Source: JAOUEA01 sp035249905
GTDB taxonomy: Bacteria; Actinomycetota; UBA4738; HRBIN12
Assembly (NCBI GenBank): GCA_035249905.1
Contig: DATFFT010000003.1
Span: 5,553-69,552, forward strand
Length of the DNA stretch: 64,000 nt
Direction: 5' to 3'
Shown: piece by piece, positions 25,265 through 33,824 of the stretch
Layout of the letters: every line of letters starts with the position of its first letter
Position numbering within the stretch: the stretch's first letter is position 1
The notes under the pieces: generated by a model
Databases searched by the model: none
What the model saw: only the letters and a program-made list of their open reading frames with translations
Told to the model about the DNA's origin: nothing
Translations under genes and position numbers: made by a program

Positions 25265-27343
25265 TCAAGCCCCCGCGCTGAACGCGAGATCCGCGACGTC
25301 GATCACGCCGGCGTCGACCCGGTCGAAGGAGATCACGACCTCCCTCACGTCGGAGAGATCGACGCCTGCGAACACATCGAGCGGGAACCGAAGCTGCTGC
25401 AGGATCACGTGGCCCGTGAATCGATGGACACCCTTCGGGAACCGCAGCGCCTCGTTCCCGACGGTCGATGCAGGCACCGCGACCCGGGCTCCGTCGCCGT
25501 CGACGAGCGAGACCGAGAGATCCTGGTACCGGATGCCGGAATTGGCTCGGTACCCCGGGTTCACGGCGACCCGGAACTGCAGCGCATCGAACGCGACTAC
25601 GTCGGTCGCCGTGCCGAGATCGAAGTGGACCTCGCCCTGGGAGCCGGCCCAGCCGAACACCCCCCGCGACAGGCCGGGGAGATGGACGTCGCTGAACGAA
25701 AGGTCGCCCGGCACGCAGGGCACCTCGACCGTGTTCGCGCACCAGGCGAGCAGGGAGAGGCCGGACGCGGTGACGTCGTCCTCGACCTCGGTTCGCCCGA
25801 TCGAACGCGACGCCGTGAACCGGTCGATGTCGAGCCTTCGGCCCGGAAGATCCGGTGCCATGAAGGACATCAGCGCGCGGGAGGGATCGATGCGCCTGGG
25901 CGTCGCGGCTCCCGTCCACACGGGGTCCAGGCCGATCTCTCCGCCCAGGTACCGGCGGAAGTACGACACGATGTACGCGGCCCCGACCCGGCGCTGTTGG
26001 GACGGCGTGAGCTTGCCGGCGCATCTGCCGAAGGTGTCGTCGAAGGCGCCGGGGAACCCGAAAGCGGGCGTCCAGACCGAGTTGAAGAAGTTGTGGTTCG
26101 CCCCGAAGAGCGTGAGGACGTGCTTCGGCCTGGGGTCGCCCGGCACCCGGTACCGGGCATCGTCGAAGAAGTGCACGCCCTGCAGATCGAAGACGTCACC
26201 GTCGCAGTACGGCAGGACGACCGAGAGCGGTACGCGGTTCACGGTCACGCGCGTGAAGTCGACGGGCGCCAGGGGAAGGACCGCGTCGATCCCGTAGGGA
26301 TCGTCGCGTTGCCGGTCGACGATCACGTGCCACACGACGCCTTCGCCGCCACGGGAATGGCCCATCGTGCCGATACGGCTCATGTCGACCTTCCCGGCGA
26401 AGCGGTCGCCGAACGGCTCTCCACCGACCGTCGACCAGGTCTGCCAGAGATCCAGATGGTGCTCGAGCAGCTCCCCCCGTTGGCGCATCCCGGTGTCGGC
26501 GAGCCGGTTGCCGTGAACGTTCACCCCGTTCGCGCTGACCGACACGACGATGTAGCCGTAGCTCGCCAGGCGGGAGGCCGCGTAGTCGTACCCCTCGTGG
26601 TTGGGCAGCGGCTTCCAGCCGCGGCGGCACGGCCATCGGTACCCTGCCCGATCCCTCCGGAAGCACGATGAATGGTTGCCGTGCATGAACAGCACGATCG
26701 GGTAGGGACCGTCGGGAAGACCGGCCGGGAGATGGACGCTGGCCCTGACCTCGACCTTCGCTCCCAGGCCGGTGGGCTGGAACGCCCGGTCTCCGAAGTC
26801 GTAGCGGCGCCGGACGACGTCGTAGGGCCCTGGCGACGGGAGCTGCCGGATCCGTCGGATCGAGGGGGGGCGCAACGCCGATGCGGAGCTCTCCTCCGCG
26901 AGACGGCCACCGTAGGTCAGCCCCAGCCGGCCGGAGGCGACCGATCGGTCGGTGGTGAGGGCGACGACCGAACGCAGGTCGGGTGAGGGCACCGCCACGG
27001 CGACCGCGGCGCCGTCGACCGTCATCACGTAGGGAAGGGCTCGCGGCGCGTATCGTCCCTCGATCGTGACCCGATACACGCGGCTCGGCACGTCCGCGCT
27101 TCGCACGGTGGCCGGCACGCGCACCGACTCCACGGTGGCGCCGATCCCCGAGCGGATCGTGCGGCCCGAGAGGCGCTGGACCACCTCGGCGACGTCGGCC
27201 GGCAGCACGGGCTCGACGGCCAGCGCGGGGTTCTGCGGCTCCTGGGCGGTGGCACCGACGGGAACGAGCGACGCAGACAGCGCGAGCGAGGTCGCGACCA
27301 GGGTTGCCCGCGATGGCCCCGGTCGGCGTCTCCGTCGGATCAA
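25265..27343 (-). CDS. Large secreted alpha/beta hydrolase
   Basis: 692-aa exported protein. A signal peptide spans about residues 1-33 (Arg-rich start, Ala/Leu core, VGATAQ cleavage region). The alpha/beta-hydrolase domain sits at about residues 180-470: oxyanion stretch LFMHGNHSSC, nucleophile in GTMGHSRGGEG and an ANHNFFN histidine. It resembles PET-hydrolase/platelet-activating-factor acetylhydrolase-like exoenzymes. The N-terminal 150 and C-terminal 200 residues are extra beta-rich regions without a clear match. Starts with TTG at 27343, close behind AGGTGAG. The substrate is unknown. Confidence 0.78.
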   Translation of the reverse strand: MIRRRRRPGPSRATLVATSLALSASLVPVGATAQEPQNPALAVEPVLPADVAEVVQRLSGRTIRSGIGATVESVRVPATVRSADVPSRVYRVTIEGRYAPRALPYVMTVDGAAVAVAVPSPDLRSVVALTTDRSVASGRLGLTYGGRLAEESSASALRPPSIRRIRQLPSPGPYDVVRRRYDFGDRAFQPTGLGAKVEVRASVHLPAGLPDGPYPIVLFMHGNHSSCFRRDRAGYRWPCRRGWKPLPNHEGYDYAASRLASYGYIVVSVSANGVNVHGNRLADTGMRQRGELLEHHLDLWQTWSTVGGEPFGDRFAGKVDMSRIGTMGHSRGGEGVVWHVIVDRQRDDPYGIDAVLPLAPVDFTRVTVNRVPLSVVLPYCDGDVFDLQGVHFFDDARYRVPGDPRPKHVLTLFGANHNFFNSVWTPAFGFPGAFDDTFGRCAGKLTPSQQRRVGAAYIVSYFRRYLGGEIGLDPVWTGAATPRRIDPSRALMSFMAPDLPGRRLDIDRFTASRSIGRTEVEDDVTASGLSLLAWCANTVEVPCVPGDLSFSDVHLPGLSRGVFGWAGSQGEVHFDLGTATDVVAFDALQFRVAVNPGYRANSGIRYQDLSVSLVDGDGARVAVPASTVGNEALRFPKGVHRFTGHVILQQLRFPLDVFAGVDLSDVREVVISFDRVDAGVIDVADLAFSAGA

Positions 27344-27430
27344 CTCACCTCGCCTTCGGTTCGGTTCGGGGCAATCCTGTCACGTGAACGAGCGAGCGTC
27401 CCGCCGGGAAGAAGGCTCCGGCACGCGTGC

Positions 27431-27459
27431 CGAGGGCCCGGGCGAAGCCCGGGCCCTCG
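27431..27459 (-). terminator. Strong GC hairpin after the ferredoxin gene
   Basis: A perfect 13-bp inverted repeat (27431-27443 with 27447-27459) and a GAA loop lie 24 nt past the fdxA stop. No T-run follows on the minus strand, so it is a strong hairpin but not a textbook intrinsic terminator. Confidence 0.7.
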
Positions 27460-27483
27460 TGCGAACGACCTGGTTCCCGGACG

Positions 27484-27810
27484 CTAGACAGCCTGCCAGC
27501 CGGCGACCACGGGGTGGTCGACGGCGGCCGGGCCGACCTGTGCGGCGCCGCCGGGTGAGCCCATGCCGCTCACGTCGTCGTTGAAGAACTCCGCGTTGAT
27601 CGGCGTGAACTGCTTCCAGTCGCCCGGCACGTCGTCCTCGTAGAAGATCGCGGTCACGGGGCACGCAGGCTCGCACGCCCCGCAGTCGACGCACTCGTCG
27701 GGCTGGATGTAGAGCATGCGAGGCCCCTCGTAGATGCAGTCCACGGGACACTCGTCGACGCAGGCGCGGTCCTTCACGTCGATGCACGGCTCTGCGATCG
27801 TGTAGGTCAT
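27484..27810 (-). CDS. fdxA: Seven-iron ferredoxin
   Basis: 108-aa soluble electron carrier with a [3Fe-4S] and a [4Fe-4S] cluster. Cysteines lie in AEPCIDVKDRACVDECPVDC (3Fe-type spacing plus the shared Cys) and in ECVDCGACEPACP (CxxCxxCxxxCP). The C-terminal 40 residues, starting near WKQFTPINAEFF, are the extension typical of actinobacterial and mycobacterial FdxA. AAGGGG lies about 10 nt before the ATG. A sigma-70-like promoter and a hairpin terminator frame it as a single-gene transcript. Confidence 0.95.
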   Translation of the reverse strand: MTYTIAEPCIDVKDRACVDECPVDCIYEGPRMLYIQPDECVDCGACEPACPVTAIFYEDDVPGDWKQFTPINAEFFNDDVSGMGSPGGAAQVGPAAVDHPVVAGWQAV

Positions 27811-27851
27811 GCCATAAACCCCTTTTCCACGGTGTCAGCCTTGCAAACCCC

Positions 27852-27879
27852 AGTGTACGCGTCGGCCGGCCGACTGCAA
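27852..27879 (-). promoter_or_regulatory. Promoter of fdxA (TTGCAG-16-TACACT)
   Basis: Minus strand: -35 TTGCAG at 27874-27879, 16-bp spacer, -10 TACACT at 27852-27857. The start would be near 27845, giving a leader of about 35 nt with an AAGGGG ribosome site. Confidence 0.65.
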
Positions 27880-27935
27880 CCGACGGATGCGACCCGCTGT
27901 TGTCGTGGCGGCCAGGCAGTGCCATCGTCGCGGCC

Positions 27936-28592
27936 GTGGAAGCCGTGAGGTTCACGACCGACGACGGTGTGCGGCTCGAGGGCGAGCTGCGCCTGCCCGA
28001 CGGGGCCCCCGGGGCCACGGCCGTGCTGTGCCATCCGCATCCCAAACACGGCGGCAGCAAGGACCATCCGATCCTCTGGGCCCTTCGCAACGAGCTCGCC
28101 GGCACCCGAGGCCTTGCCGTGCTGGGATTCAACTTCCGGGGCGTGATGGGCTCGAGCGGCTCGTACGGCGGAGGCCGGGAGGAGGTCCGCGACGTCAGGG
28201 CCGCGATCGCGTGGGTCCGAGGACAGGCGCCCGACCGGCCTACCGTGGTGTGCGGCTGGTCGTTCGGCGCGAGCGTGGCGCTGCGCGAAGCGCTCGACGA
28301 CGACCTCGTGGCCGCGCTCGCACTGATCGGCATGCCTCTGCGTCCCGGGGACCTGACGATGCCGCCGATCCCCGGTGACGAGGACCTGCGGCGGTTCCGA
28401 CGGCCCGTGCTGGTGCTCTCCGGGGAGCACGACGTGTACAGCCCGCCCGACGACGTACGGACGTTCTCCGGCGCCTTCCCGTCCGCGACCGTCCGCATCG
28501 TCGAGGGAACCGACCACTACCTCTGGCGCAGGGAGCGGGAGGCCGCGGCCGTCGTCGGCGAGTTCGTCGACGGTTCGCTCGCTCAGCTCTGA
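27936..28592 (+). CDS. Small alpha/beta hydrolase (dienelactone hydrolase-like)
   Basis: 218-aa cytosolic hydrolase. It has CHPHPKHGGSKDHP (the CHPHP..GG signature of this COG2945-like group), NFRGVMGSSGSY, nucleophile Ser in VVCGWSFGASVAL, Asp in SGEHDVY and the final His in EGTDHYLWR: a full Ser-Asp-His triad. The substrate is unknown. The GTG at 27936 is preferred; a TTG at 27900 would add 12 residues without conservation. It overlaps by 10 nt the end of the small membrane-protein gene on the other strand. Confidence 0.82.
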   Translation: MEAVRFTTDDGVRLEGELRLPDGAPGATAVLCHPHPKHGGSKDHPILWALRNELAGTRGLAVLGFNFRGVMGSSGSYGGGREEVRDVRAAIAWVRGQAPDRPTVVCGWSFGASVALREALDDDLVAALALIGMPLRPGDLTMPPIPGDEDLRRFRRPVLVLSGEHDVYSPPDDVRTFSGAFPSATVRIVEGTDHYLWRREREAAAVVGEFVDGSLAQL

Positions 28593-28789
28593 GGATCGCG
28601 GCCGGGGTCCGATCGGGTCGGTCCCGCCCCGGCGTGTCCGTCGCCGCCGGCCGTCGGCGAGGTCGTCGGGGCGTGCTCGCTCCACCGCTCGTCGGTGGTC
28701 CGCCACGATCGCCAGACGCGCCGGATCACGAAGGCACCGAACGCGACGAGCGCGGCGGCGAGGACGAGCGAGACCCAGCCGGACGTCAC
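28583..28789 (-). CDS. Small single-pass membrane protein
   Basis: 68 aa: one membrane helix at about residues 5-23 (WVSLVLAAALVAFGAFVI), a basic RRVWRSWR stop-transfer stretch, then a Gly/Ser/Pro/Asp-rich soluble tail. Function unknown. The GTG start lies 3 nt after the IMPase gene stop, so it is likely the last gene of the pot transcript. Confidence 0.55.
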   Translation of the reverse strand: MTSGWVSLVLAAALVAFGAFVIRRVWRSWRTTDERWSEHAPTTSPTAGGDGHAGAGPTRSDPGRDPQS

Positions 28790-28792
28790 GCC

Positions 28793-29629
28793 TCAGATCG
28801 TAACGTCGCCGCCGGCGTCGGGTCCGGTGGACCACGTCGGCACACCCTCCGGGTCGCGAACGCCCAGCCGGAGCATGCCGAGCAGCTCTTCGTGGATCGC
28901 ACCGTTGCTCACCACCCCGATCCGGCCATCGAGACGTTCGGTCCCGTCGAGAGCCGTGTAGCGCCCTCCGGCCTCGCGGGCGAGCACCGGCATCGGGGCG
29001 AGGTCCCACACCGCCAGGCCGTAGTCGACGAAGGCGTCGACGCGCCCCGTGACCGCGAGGCCGACGCCGTAGGCGTTCCCCCAGTCCCGCACGTGCACGC
29101 CGGCGCGCCGAGCCTGGAGCCAGGCCTCGAGCGGCCAGTCCTCCTGATCGCTGGTCGCGACGAACGATCCCCCGGCGTCGGTCGTCTCGCTCACGCGGGT
29201 GGGACGATCGTTCCACCAACAGCCCAGCCCCCGACCGGCCCAGACCGTCTCCCCGACGGCCGGCGAGCAGATCACGCCGATCGCCGGGCCGTGGTCGTCG
29301 AGCACGGCCACCATCGTCGAGTACGTGACGACTCCGCGGGCGAACGACTCCGTGCCGTCGACGGGGTCGAGCACCCACGTTCGACCGGAGGTGCCGGGGC
29401 GGTCGGGCAGCTCCTCGCCGACGATGGCGTCGTCGGGATGCTCCGCCTCGATGCGCTCGCGCAGGAACCGCTCGACCGCCAGGTCGGTCTCGGTCACGGT
29501 GGAGCCGTCGTCCTTGCGCAACGGCACGACCCGTTCGGTGCGGAACCCGTCGAGCGTCAATGACCCCGCCTCGCGGGCGAGGTCCACCGCACGGCGCATC
29601 AACGACGCATCGGCAGCCGGCGGCTTCAC
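28793..29629 (-). CDS. Inositol monophosphatase-family phosphatase (HisN/IMPase-like)
   Basis: 278-aa Mg-dependent phosphatase. Metal ligands: EE of IVGEELPD, WVLDPVDGTESFARG (Asp-Pro-Val-Asp-Gly-Thr, the family signature) and VWDLAPM (third metal Asp). Relatives hydrolyse inositol phosphates, histidinol phosphate or PAP; residues here do not decide. The GTG overlaps the potA stop as GTGA, so it is translated with a polyamine transporter, an unusual context with no obvious metabolic link. Confidence 0.87.
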   Translation of the reverse strand: MKPPAADASLMRRAVDLAREAGSLTLDGFRTERVVPLRKDDGSTVTETDLAVERFLRERIEAEHPDDAIVGEELPDRPGTSGRTWVLDPVDGTESFARGVVTYSTMVAVLDDHGPAIGVICSPAVGETVWAGRGLGCWWNDRPTRVSETTDAGGSFVATSDQEDWPLEAWLQARRAGVHVRDWGNAYGVGLAVTGRVDAFVDYGLAVWDLAPMPVLAREAGGRYTALDGTERLDGRIGVVSNGAIHEELLGMLRLGVRDPEGVPTWSTGPDAGGDVTI

Positions 29630-30762
29630 GCGGCGGGTTCCACGACGACGTGGGCCCGATCGGGGTCCCACTGCACGTGGGCGCGATCGCCGGGACGCCA
29701 ATCGGCGGCGTCGGCCGGCACGAGCGCCACGATCGGAGCCTCGCCCGGCCCTTGCAGGTCGAGCCGGATGCCCGTGCCCTGGAAGATCACCTCGCCGACC
29801 ACCACCGGCAGGGCGATCCCCTCGGGGCGCTCGCGGACCACTCGGAGCGTCTCGGGCCGGACCATGAGCGAGACCGGATCGCCCTCCACGGCCTCCCGGC
29901 CCGGCAGCGAGCCGATCGACCCGGCCTCGGCGACGAGCTCGCCGATACGGACCTGCGGCCGTTCCCCGGACCGCACGAGCGTGGCGGGGAGCAGGTTGGC
30001 CGTGCCGATGAAGTCGGCCACGAACCTCGTGGTCGGATGGAAGTAGATCTCCCGCGGCGTGCCGAGCTGCTCGACCCGCCCGTGCGACATCACCGCGATC
30101 CTGTCCGACATCGTCATCGCCTCTTCCTGATCGTGGGTGACGTAGACGAACGAGATGCCCACCTCGCGCTGGATCCGCTTCAGCTCGATCTGCATCTCCT
30201 TGCGGAGCTTCAGGTCGAGCGCGCCCAGCGGCTCGTCGAGGAGCAGGACCAACGGATCGTTCACGAGCGCGCGCGCGAGCCCCACCCGCTGCTGCTGGCC
30301 GCCCGAGAGCTGAGTGGGCATGCGTTCGGCGAGCGCGTCCATCTGCACGGTGTGCAGCGCCTCACGGACGCGACGATCGATCTCCGGTTTCGGCAGCTTG
30401 GCGCGGCGAGGGCCGAACGCGACGTTGCGATACACGCTCATGTGCGGGAACAGGGCGTAGTTCTGGAACACGAGGTTCGTCGGCCGCTTGAACGGAGGGA
30501 TCTGCGTCGCCTCGACCCCGTCGAGCAGCAGTCTGCCCTCCGAGGGCTCCTCGAAGCCGGCGAGCATGCGCAGGGTGGTCGTCTTCCCGCAGCCGCTCGG
30601 GCCCAGCAGCGAGAAGAACTCGCCGCGGTCGACCGCCAGGCTGACGTCGTCGACCGCGACGACGTCATCGAAGCGCTTGGTGACCCCGTCGAGTTCGAGC
30701 GCCGGCGTCGCCGGCCCTCGCGCGCCCGCCTCGGCGCGATCGCGTTCACCAACCGTGCTCAT
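29626..30762 (-). CDS. potA: Polyamine ABC transporter ATPase (PotA type)
   Basis: 378-aa ATPase. The ABC domain (about residues 20-250) has Walker A LLGPSGCGKTTTLRM, Q-loop LVFQNYALFPHM, signature QLSGGQQQRVGLARAL, Walker B VLLLDEPLGALD and the H-loop YVTHDQEEAM. Residues about 290-375 are a TOBE_2 regulatory domain, as in PotA/FbpC. Energises uptake through PotB/PotC. ATG overlaps the potB stop (ATGA), with GGGGAGG about 8 nt upstream. Spermidine versus putrescine preference cannot be read off. Confidence 0.93.
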   Translation of the reverse strand: MSTVGERDRAEAGARGPATPALELDGVTKRFDDVVAVDDVSLAVDRGEFFSLLGPSGCGKTTTLRMLAGFEEPSEGRLLLDGVEATQIPPFKRPTNLVFQNYALFPHMSVYRNVAFGPRRAKLPKPEIDRRVREALHTVQMDALAERMPTQLSGGQQQRVGLARALVNDPLVLLLDEPLGALDLKLRKEMQIELKRIQREVGISFVYVTHDQEEAMTMSDRIAVMSHGRVEQLGTPREIYFHPTTRFVADFIGTANLLPATLVRSGERPQVRIGELVAEAGSIGSLPGREAVEGDPVSLMVRPETLRVVRERPEGIALPVVVGEVIFQGTGIRLDLQGPGEAPIVALVPADAADWRPGDRAHVQWDPDRAHVVVEPAA

Positions 30763-31631
30763 GCCTGCAGCCTCCCCACCTTCGAGATCTTGATGCTCAC
30801 CCACACCATCAAGGCGGAGATGGCAAGCACCACGAAGCTGAGGGCGGATCCCACGCCCCAGTCCCCCCGGGCGTTGAACTCCTCCTCGATCAGGGAGGCG
30901 ATCATGTAGCCTTCGCGCCCACCGACCACCGCGGGCGAGGCGAAGTCGGAGAGCATCGGCACGAACACGATGATGATCGCCGCGATGAAGCCGGTGGCGG
31001 CGAGCGGCAGCAGCACCTCGCGCAGGATCGTCACCCAGCCGGCTCCCAGGTCGCGTGCCGCCTCGATCAGTGTGCGGTTCACGGTCTTGAGCGCAGCGTA
31101 GATCGGGATCACGACGAACGCGAGGGATCCCGTCGCCAGCACCACCACGACCGCGGTCTTCGTGAACAGGATCGTGAGCGGCTCGTCGATGAGACCGATC
31201 GCCTCGAGGAACCTGTTCAGGACCCCTTCCTTGTTCATCACGATCTGCCAGGCGTAGAGGCGGATCAGCGGGTTCAGCTCGTCGGTGAGCACGAGCGCCA
31301 GCAGCATCGGGATCTCCCACTTCCCGGCCCGGAACGCCAGGAAGCTCGCGATCGGGAACGCCACGACGAACAGGATCAACATCGCGGTCACCGTGATGAC
31401 GATCGTGTCCAGGAAGATGCTGCGATAGATCGGTTCCCCGAGGACCTCGGCGTAGTTGTCGAACGTGAAGCTGCCGTCGCCGACGATGTCGGCCCTCGTG
31501 AAGCTGACCCACGTGAGGTAGATCAGCGGCCCGGCGAAGAAGACGAGCAACGTCAGCACCGGGCTCGCGAGCACGGCCGCCGCCGTCCGGCGTCCGAACG
31601 CGACCCCCGACGACGACACGCGAGCGCTCAC
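30759..31631 (-). CDS. potB: Polyamine ABC transporter permease (PotB type)
   Basis: 290-aa inner-membrane permease with six predicted helices (first about residues 18-40). The EAA loop that docks on the ATPase is LIEAARDLGAGWVTILREVL. The DELNPLIRLYAWQI stretch is typical of PotB/PotH. The GTG overlaps the potC stop by GTGA. Forms the transport channel with PotC. Confidence 0.92.
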   Translation of the reverse strand: MSARVSSSGVAFGRRTAAAVLASPVLTLLVFFAGPLIYLTWVSFTRADIVGDGSFTFDNYAEVLGEPIYRSIFLDTIVITVTAMLILFVVAFPIASFLAFRAGKWEIPMLLALVLTDELNPLIRLYAWQIVMNKEGVLNRFLEAIGLIDEPLTILFTKTAVVVVLATGSLAFVVIPIYAALKTVNRTLIEAARDLGAGWVTILREVLLPLAATGFIAAIIIVFVPMLSDFASPAVVGGREGYMIASLIEEEFNARGDWGVGSALSFVVLAISALMVWVSIKISKVGRLQA

Positions 31632-32545
31632 TGCTGCGGCCCCCCGGCCACCAGGCTCCGCACGTCCTGCCCCGAGCGGACGGCAGAACGCCGGAGCAGG
31701 TAGTAGGCGATGTAGACGACGACGACGGTGACGAACGTCACGAGGGTCGAGATGGCGTTGACCGTGGGTAGGTTCGTTCCTCGGCGCAGCTTCGAGAAGA
31801 CCCATACGGTGAACATCCGCTCGCTGCCCACCGTGAAGAACGTGACGGTGAAGCTGTTGAACGACCATCCGAACACGAAGATGGCGGCCGCCGCCAATGC
31901 GGGAACGAGGTAGGGCAGCAAGACGTACCAGACGAGCTCGCGACGCGTCGCACCGAGATCGAGCGCGGCCTCCTCCAGCGACCGATCGAACCGATACAGC
32001 GCGGCGGTCACGATCGCCATGACGAGCGGGAACCCGACGACGATGTGCATCACCGCGACCGTGTACAACGACAGCGGCACGTCGATCTTGCTGAACGTGA
32101 CCAGTGCCCCGACACCCACCAGCAGCGACGGCACGACGAGGGGGAGCGTGAGCGACCCGGCCACCAGCCCACGTCCGGGGAAGACGAAACGCGCGATCCC
32201 GAACGCTCCCAGCGTGCCCAGCGCCACGCAGATCGGCGTGGTCAGACCCGCGACGACCAGCGAGTTGCGCAACGACTCCCGCATGGCGGCGTCGCCGAGG
32301 GCCTCCTCGTAGAAGCGCGTCGTGAACCCGCGGAACCCGAACGCGAGGATCTGCGAGTCGTTGAAGCTCAGGAACGCGAGCAGCAGGAACGGCCCGAACA
32401 GGATCAGCGCCCCGAACGCCAGCATGATCGCGCTCGCGATCCGGGTGACGAGCTCACGCCGGTGGATCGTCCAGAAGACCTGGCGGACGACGGGGCGCGC
32501 CGATCGTGCACGCGCCCCGCCCGTCGCCGCTTGCTCCACGCTCAC
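31628..32545 (-). CDS. potC: Polyamine ABC transporter permease (PotC type)
   Basis: 305-aa permease with six predicted helices after a 30-residue charged N-terminus. The EAA loop is LEEAALDLGATRRELVWYVL, and FLSFNDSQ plus FNSFTVTFF match PotC/PotI. GTG start, 19 nt after the potD stop, with a GGGGGATCCCCC palindrome in between. Partner of PotB in the membrane. Confidence 0.92.
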   Translation of the reverse strand: MSVEQAATGGARARSARPVVRQVFWTIHRRELVTRIASAIMLAFGALILFGPFLLLAFLSFNDSQILAFGFRGFTTRFYEEALGDAAMRESLRNSLVVAGLTTPICVALGTLGAFGIARFVFPGRGLVAGSLTLPLVVPSLLVGVGALVTFSKIDVPLSLYTVAVMHIVVGFPLVMAIVTAALYRFDRSLEEAALDLGATRRELVWYVLLPYLVPALAAAAIFVFGWSFNSFTVTFFTVGSERMFTVWVFSKLRRGTNLPTVNAISTLVTFVTVVVVYIAYYLLRRSAVRSGQDVRSLVAGGPQQ

Positions 32546-32550
32546 CTCGT

Positions 32551-32562
32551 GGGGGATCCCCC
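32551..32562 (-). repeat. GC palindrome between potD and potC
   Basis: GGGGGATCCCCC, 2 nt after the potD stop, could fold into a 4-5 bp stem with a GATC loop. Such hairpins between a binding-protein gene and its permease genes often raise the amount of the binding protein; that role here is inference. Confidence 0.35.
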
Positions 32563-32564
32563 CG

Positions 32565-33686
32565 TCAGGAGGCCAGGTACTGACGCCACGCGTCCTCCCA
32601 CTCGTCGATGTTCTCGGGGATGAGCTCGGGGACCGCGTTGGTCACGACCTCCTCCGCCTCGTCGAGCCGGAGGTTGTCGATCGTCTCCTGGTCGGCCGCG
32701 TCGAGGATCGCGGGGTTCGAGCCCCAGTACTCGAGCTCGACGGCCACGCTCGCCTGCGTCTCGGGGTCGAGCATGTGGTTGATGAAGGCGTAGGCGGCGT
32801 CGAGGTTCTCGGCGTTCTCGGAGATGCTCAGTCCGCAGACCCACGACACCGAGCCCTCCTCGGGGGTGACGAACTTGAAATTGCCACCTTCCTTGTTGAG
32901 CACGCGCACGAGCTCCGGTCCGGCCTGCACGGCCAGCACCTCGCCCTGCTGCATCAGGTTGATCAGCTGGGCGTCCTCGTCGAACACGGTGCGGACACGG
33001 TCGGTGTTGATCAGGTAGTCGCGGACCTGCTCGATTTGGGAGGAATCGAGCTCGAAGACGTTGGGGAACCCGAGCGCGGCGGCCACCATCGGCATCGAGT
33101 CGGTCGAGTCGTTCTCGAGGGCGATCTGACCCTCCCAGTCGCCTTCGAACAACGTGCGGTACCCGGTGATGACGCCCTCGGGGATCTCGTCGGCGTTGTA
33201 GACGATGCCGTCGATCCCGCCCTGCGTCGGGGCCATCCAGTACTCGCCGTCGACCTCGACGCCCTGTCCGTCCTTCATGAAGGGGTAGATGTCATCCCAG
33301 ACTGGGATGCGGCTCGTGTCGATCGGCTGCAGGAAGCCGCCGCGGATCAGTTGATCCATCTCACCTGCGCACGTCTCGACCACGTCGGCCTGGAAGCCGC
33401 CCCGCAGCTTCGTCACCGTGTCGGACGCGTCGCCGAACGGCACACCCTCGATGTTCAGGTCGGGGTTCGCCTCCTGGAACGGGTCCTGGATGAACGGGAA
33501 CAACGTGTCCTCGTAGGCGAAGATCACGACGTCACCCGAGACAGGACCGGCCGCAGTGGCCGACGCATCGGTGCCGGCACCTTGGCCGGGGTCGGTCCCC
33601 TCGTCGTCGCCGCACGCGGCGGCGATCACGACGAGCGCGACGAGCGCGACGAGCGCGACCGTCTTCCGCAGCGGATTCTTCGGCAC
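32565..33686 (-). CDS. potD: Polyamine-binding lipoprotein (PotD/PotF type)
   Basis: 373-aa extracytoplasmic binding protein. Lipoprotein signal with lipobox VIAAAC (Cys about residue 25), then a Gly/Asp/Thr linker. The mature protein has the periplasmic binding fold II with FAYEDTLFPFIQDPFQEANP, YWMAPTQGGIDGIVYNADE and PMVAAALGFP, like PotD/PotF. GTG 33686 has GGAGGAG 5-6 nt upstream. It is first in the pot operon, with its own promoter and a spacer of 138 bp to the aldehyde dehydrogenase gene. Confidence 0.92.
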   Translation of the reverse strand: MPKNPLRKTVALVALVALVVIAAACGDDEGTDPGQGAGTDASATAAGPVSGDVVIFAYEDTLFPFIQDPFQEANPDLNIEGVPFGDASDTVTKLRGGFQADVVETCAGEMDQLIRGGFLQPIDTSRIPVWDDIYPFMKDGQGVEVDGEYWMAPTQGGIDGIVYNADEIPEGVITGYRTLFEGDWEGQIALENDSTDSMPMVAAALGFPNVFELDSSQIEQVRDYLINTDRVRTVFDEDAQLINLMQQGEVLAVQAGPELVRVLNKEGGNFKFVTPEEGSVSWVCGLSISENAENLDAAYAFINHMLDPETQASVAVELEYWGSNPAILDAADQETIDNLRLDEAEEVVTNAVPELIPENIDEWEDAWRQYLAS

Positions 33687-33748
33687 GAGTCTCCTCCCTG
33701 AGATCGTTCGGCACTCGAGCGGTGCATCGCTCGGCAACTTGGCCGCGA

Positions 33749-33777
33749 ACGCTAGCACTACGACAGCAGATTGTCGA
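33749..33777 (-). promoter_or_regulatory. Promoter of the pot operon (TCGACA-17-TAGCGT)
   Basis: Minus strand: -35 TCGACA at 33772-33777, 17-bp spacer, -10 TAGCGT at 33749-33754. The region around the -35 is rich in repeated GACAG/CTGTC and TGTCGACA words, which could be an operator. Leader of about 55 nt. Confidence 0.55.
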
Positions 33778-33824
33778 CAGACTACAGTCGGCGACTGGGC
33801 CGCAGACGATCCCGGGCGCGACCG

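Noticed and set aside
27431..27459. A mobile-element end or attachment site at the 13-bp inverted repeat
   Set aside because: It has a 3-nt loop and lies just after the fdxA stop; there are no target duplications or transposase nearby, so a terminator-type hairpin is the simpler reading.
29630..31512. A longer potA reading frame extending through potB
   Set aside because: The extension is the shadow of potB in another frame; potA begins at the ATG at 30762 with GGGGAGG and an ATGA overlap.
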